Shown here piece after piece: positions 61,758 to 64,000 of a stretch of 64,000 bases of DNA. Numbering within the stretch: position 1 is the stretch's first letter; each line of letters opens with the position of its first letter. Below the pieces are notes generated by a model, which had not been told where the DNA came from, did no database searches, and worked only from the letters and a program-made list of their open reading frames with translations. The DNA is from JBHIYN01 sp041984235 (GTDB taxonomy: Bacteria; Pseudomonadota; Gammaproteobacteria; Ga0077536), in assembly GCA_041984235.1 (NCBI GenBank), contig JBHIYN010000011.1, positions 106,879-170,878 on the forward strand, in the 5' to 3' direction. Made by a program: the position numbers and the translations under genes.

Positions 61758-61851
61758 GCCTTCTGGCACTTGGCGCCAGCCCCTTCATCGATACGGTTGG
61801 CAGTCAGTATCAACCCCATCCAGGTTCAACACGAGCGCGCGCTACGTCGCG

Positions 61852-62523
61852 TCATCGCTCCCCCGCCAACGCACTCCTCCCCAACCACCGATTCACCGAC
61901 CGCGCCAACGCCTGCCGCCCCCGAACCCGTAACGCATCGTCCCGCCGCAACGAGGCCAGCGACCGCTTCCCGAACCAGAGGTCGACCAGCGGCTCCAGCT
62001 CGGCGTCCAGGTACACGTCGATCTCGTGCCCCGGGTCGGTGTCGCACAGATCCACCCCCACCGGGCTGACCAGCAGCCACCAGGACTGTCTTGCTCCACG
62101 GTGTCGGAGGTCCACCTGCATCGCGCAGCGCTCTGTGCCCAGGGCCGCGGTGTCGAGGTTGCGGCGGATGTCTTCCATCAGCACGTAGCCGTCCGATTCG
62201 TCGGGCTCGATCTGGCGGTCGGCCCAGCGGATCCCCCAGATCCCCAGGTGCTCGACGATGGGTGCGGCCGCCGCGCCGGCATCCGTGAGAGCGTAGGCAG
62301 TGCCGGCTGCGTTGTCTGCCGGCTCGCGGCGCACGAGGCCGGCGGCTTCTAGTTGGCGGATCCGTTTGCTCAATAGTGCGGACGAGATCTTTGGCAGGCC
62401 GCGCTGCAGCTCGCTGAAGCGCCGGGGGCCGTGCAGCAGGTCGCGCACGATGAGCAGGGTCCATTTCTCGCCCAGTTGTTCCAGTGCCTTGGCGATCGGG
62501 CAGTACTGGCCGTAGCGTTGCAT
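61852..62523 (-). CDS. HxlR-family transcriptional regulator
   Basis: The 223-residue protein begins MQRYGQYCPIAKALEQLGEKWTLLIVRDLLHGPRRFSELQRGLPKISSALLSKRIRQLEAAGLVRRE, the HxlR winged-helix signature with the usual early cysteine. The C-terminal 110 residues are extra relative to the basic family. It is divergent from the AhpD-like gene, which it may regulate. Confidence 0.85.
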   Translation of the reverse strand: MQRYGQYCPIAKALEQLGEKWTLLIVRDLLHGPRRFSELQRGLPKISSALLSKRIRQLEAAGLVRREPADNAAGTAYALTDAGAAAAPIVEHLGIWGIRWADRQIEPDESDGYVLMEDIRRNLDTAALGTERCAMQVDLRHRGARQSWWLLVSPVGVDLCDTDPGHEIDVYLDAELEPLVDLWFGKRSLASLRRDDALRVRGRQALARSVNRWLGRSALAGER

Positions 62524-62547
62524 GGTAGCTCCCCTCAACCCTGCGTG

Positions 62548-62562
62548 CTTCACATTATGAAG
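62548..62562. promoter_or_regulatory. Palindrome in the HxlR/AhpD-like divergent gap
   Basis: CTTCA-CATTA-TGAAG is centred in the 108-bp gap between the divergent genes. Its place fits an HxlR-family operator acting on both promoters. The -10 and -35 boxes are not clear. Confidence 0.5.
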
Positions 62563-62631
62563 TAGTTTTGCCCCGGTCCGCTCGCTAGGCTGGCGCCCCC
62601 GTTGATTGAAAGTCGCCTGGAGGAGGGAGTC

Positions 62632-63234
62632 ATGACAGCGGTTTTGAAGGATTCGGAGGCAGCCGGCTCGCTGCGCGAAATATGCGGTCTCGACCTGGAG
62701 GAGCGCGGCAATCTCGATGACGAGATGCTCGCCATGGTGCGCGGCATCGAGAAGAAGTACGGCTTCGTGCCCAACTTCGTGCGCCTGTTCGCGACCGACA
62801 ACCAGCGCCTGCGCGCCTTCATGGTGCCCTACATGGAGCTCATGCGGCCGGACTCGGGCCTGAGCGCACGCGACCATGAATTGATTGCGCTGGTCTGCGC
62901 GCAGACCAACGGCTGCGCCTATTGCTGCGCGCATCACGGCGCGCGCCTGCGCGGGCTGTGCGACGACCCGGTGTTCGTCGAGTACATCGGCCGCAACTAC
63001 CGCCTCGCCAGGCTCGCGCCGCGCGAGCGGGCGATGCTCGATTTCGTGACGCTGGTACTGGAGGATGCCGAGTCCATCGGCGATGCGGATCGCGACCGCC
63101 TGCGCGAGGCAGGCTTCAGCGACGAGGCCATCTGGTACGTCGCGGCCACGGCCAGCTTCTACGCGGGCACCAACCGCCTCGCCGTCGCCGCCGGCCTGGA
63201 GGTCACGCCCGAGTACCTGGCGATGAACCGGTGA
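62632..63234 (+). CDS. AhpD/carboxymuconolactone-decarboxylase-like protein
   Basis: The 200-residue helical protein has CAYCCAHHGARLRG, the CxxC...H redox motif of AhpD-like proteins and peroxidase-related enzymes. It starts at 62632 with a strong AGGAGGGAG site. AhpD-type proteins reduce peroxide-metabolising partners; here the substrate is unknown. Its stop overlaps the DUF169 start. Confidence 0.8.
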   Translation: MTAVLKDSEAAGSLREICGLDLEERGNLDDEMLAMVRGIEKKYGFVPNFVRLFATDNQRLRAFMVPYMELMRPDSGLSARDHELIALVCAQTNGCAYCCAHHGARLRGLCDDPVFVEYIGRNYRLARLAPRERAMLDFVTLVLEDAESIGDADRDRLREAGFSDEAIWYVAATASFYAGTNRLAVAAGLEVTPEYLAMNR

Positions 63235-64000
63235 CGGGCGCGACAACGTCCGCGGCGCCCAGTGCATCGCCGGCCGCGAACTGCTGGGGCGATGCCACCG
63301 ACTACGATTACGCCGCCCTGGTCGAGGGCCTGTACCGCTACCTGCGCCTGAAGGCGATGCCGATCGGCATGAAACGCTTTCGCACGGTGGCGGAGATGGA
63401 GGCGGTGCCGCGCATTCGCCGGCCGGACCCGGCGGAGAAGTTCGCCACCGATCAGATCGTCGGCCAGTGCCGCTGGATCGGGTGGACCATAGGGATCACG
63501 ATGGACAACCTCATGGGCCAGCAGTGCGGGGCGGTGGTCGGTCTCGCGCCGCGCGACGCCGAATGGCTGTCCGGGCGGCACATGCATGGCGTGTGGTACG
63601 GCACGCTGGAGGACAGCGCGGCGCACCAGGCGGCGATGAGCTGCGCCTCGCACGGCGATTACGAGGCACTGGCGGTATCGCCGCTGACTTCGGGGCGGCT
63701 GGACAATCCGGACATCTGCCTGGTCTACGCCACGCCGGGCCAGATGGTGACCTTCATCAACGGGCTGCAGTACACGGGCTACCGCAAGTACAGCTTCACC
63801 GCGGTGGGGGAGAGCGCGTGCGCGGACTCGTGGGGACGGGCGCTGGCGACGGGCGAGCCGTCGCTGTCGATCCCGTGCTACGCGGAGCGCAAGTTCGGCG
63901 GGGTGCAGGACGACGAGCTGCTGATCGCGCTGCCGCCGAGCTACCTGCCGGGAGTGGTGGCCGGGCTGGCGGCGCTGGACCGCAACGGCCTGCGCTACCC
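63231..64000 (+). CDS. DUF169-family protein (C-terminus outside window)
   Basis: 256 residues are visible before the right edge. LYRYLRLKAMPIGMKRFRTVAEMEAVPRIRRP near the N-terminus matches DUF169 proteins, and several cysteines (QCRWIGW, QQCG, SCASHG) may bind a cluster or cofactor. It starts with GTG at 63231, overlapping the AhpD-like stop, so the two are co-translated. Function is not established. Confidence 0.75.
   Translation, partial: MTGATTSAAPSASPAANCWGDATDYDYAALVEGLYRYLRLKAMPIGMKRFRTVAEMEAVPRIRRPDPAEKFATDQIVGQCRWIGWTIGITMDNLMGQQCGAVVGLAPRDAEWLSGRHMHGVWYGTLEDSAAHQAAMSCASHGDYEALAVSPLTSGRLDNPDICLVYATPGQMVTFINGLQYTGYRKYSFTAVGESACADSWGRALATGEPSLSIPCYAERKFGGVQDDELLIALPPSYLPGVVAGLAALDRNGLRY

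Overview
This is a GC-rich window that looks like a gammaproteobacterial chromosome. The reasons are a FabY-type ketoacyl synthase, a CysB-type LysR regulator, and the order birA - coaX - SPOR protein - tRNA-Thr(TGT), which recalls the region ahead of the thrU-tyrU-glyT-thrT-tufB tRNA operon of gammaproteobacteria. I cannot place it more finely from sequence alone. About 22 kb of backbone-like sequence lies right of the tRNA, but roughly 19 kb of that is an inserted island with visibly lower GC.

Region 1 (1-8.6 kb, minus strand) is a tightly packed cluster of envelope genes without an obvious name: a TPR protein with a TonB-C-like end, two lipoproteins, a membrane TPR protein, a PEGA/SUMF1 protein, a small exported protein, a MotA/TolQ/ExbB-like channel and an Hsp70-fold ATPase cut by the window edge. 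Region 2 (8.6-13 kb) holds fabY, a hotdog thioesterase, a CWC cysteine-rich protein and a glutamine-amidotransferase-like protein on the minus strand, with a DJ-1/AraC regulator divergent from fabY. Region 3 (13-16.8 kb) is metY, an alpha/beta hydrolase and an O-antigen-ligase-like protein.

Region 4 (16.9-24.7 kb, minus) is a heavy-metal-type RND efflux operon (TolC-like lipoprotein, His-rich adaptor, CusA/CzcA pump, DUF3147 protein) headed by a BlaI-type repressor and an M56 (BlaR1-like) protease. The protease has a His/Cys-rich periplasmic loop instead of a penicillin sensor. Region 5 (24.7-33.4 kb) includes a dihydropteroate-synthase-like protein, a YdcH protein, a crotonase, a split B12-dependent acyl-CoA mutase, MeaB, CysB and an LLM flavin oxidoreductase. 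Region 6 (33.4-41.5 kb) holds two FHA proteins (one a VWA-TM-FHA protein with an acidic repeat tail), a lipoprotein aminopeptidase, a sulfurtransferase, and birA-coaX-SPOR.

Region 7 (41.64-60.88 kb) is a genomic island integrated at the 3' end of tRNA-Thr. A P4-type integrase lies at the left and a second tyrosine recombinase, AlpA and an HTH protein at the right. A 15-bp tRNA-derived core and GGGGTA arm-like repeats occur at both ends. Its cargo is one long minus-strand operon: hsdM-hsdS-hsdR, a YgjP-like metalloprotease, a radical SAM protein, a small unknown protein and a 1357-residue STAND NTPase with a putative N-terminal nuclease. The last three genes are the best candidate for a little-described defence module.

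Region 8 (60.9-64 kb) has an AbrB/Doc toxin-antitoxin pair just outside the right attachment site, then an HxlR regulator divergent from an AhpD-like protein and a DUF169 protein that runs off the window. The tyrU-glyT-thrT-tufB genes expected after thrU are not found before the window ends.
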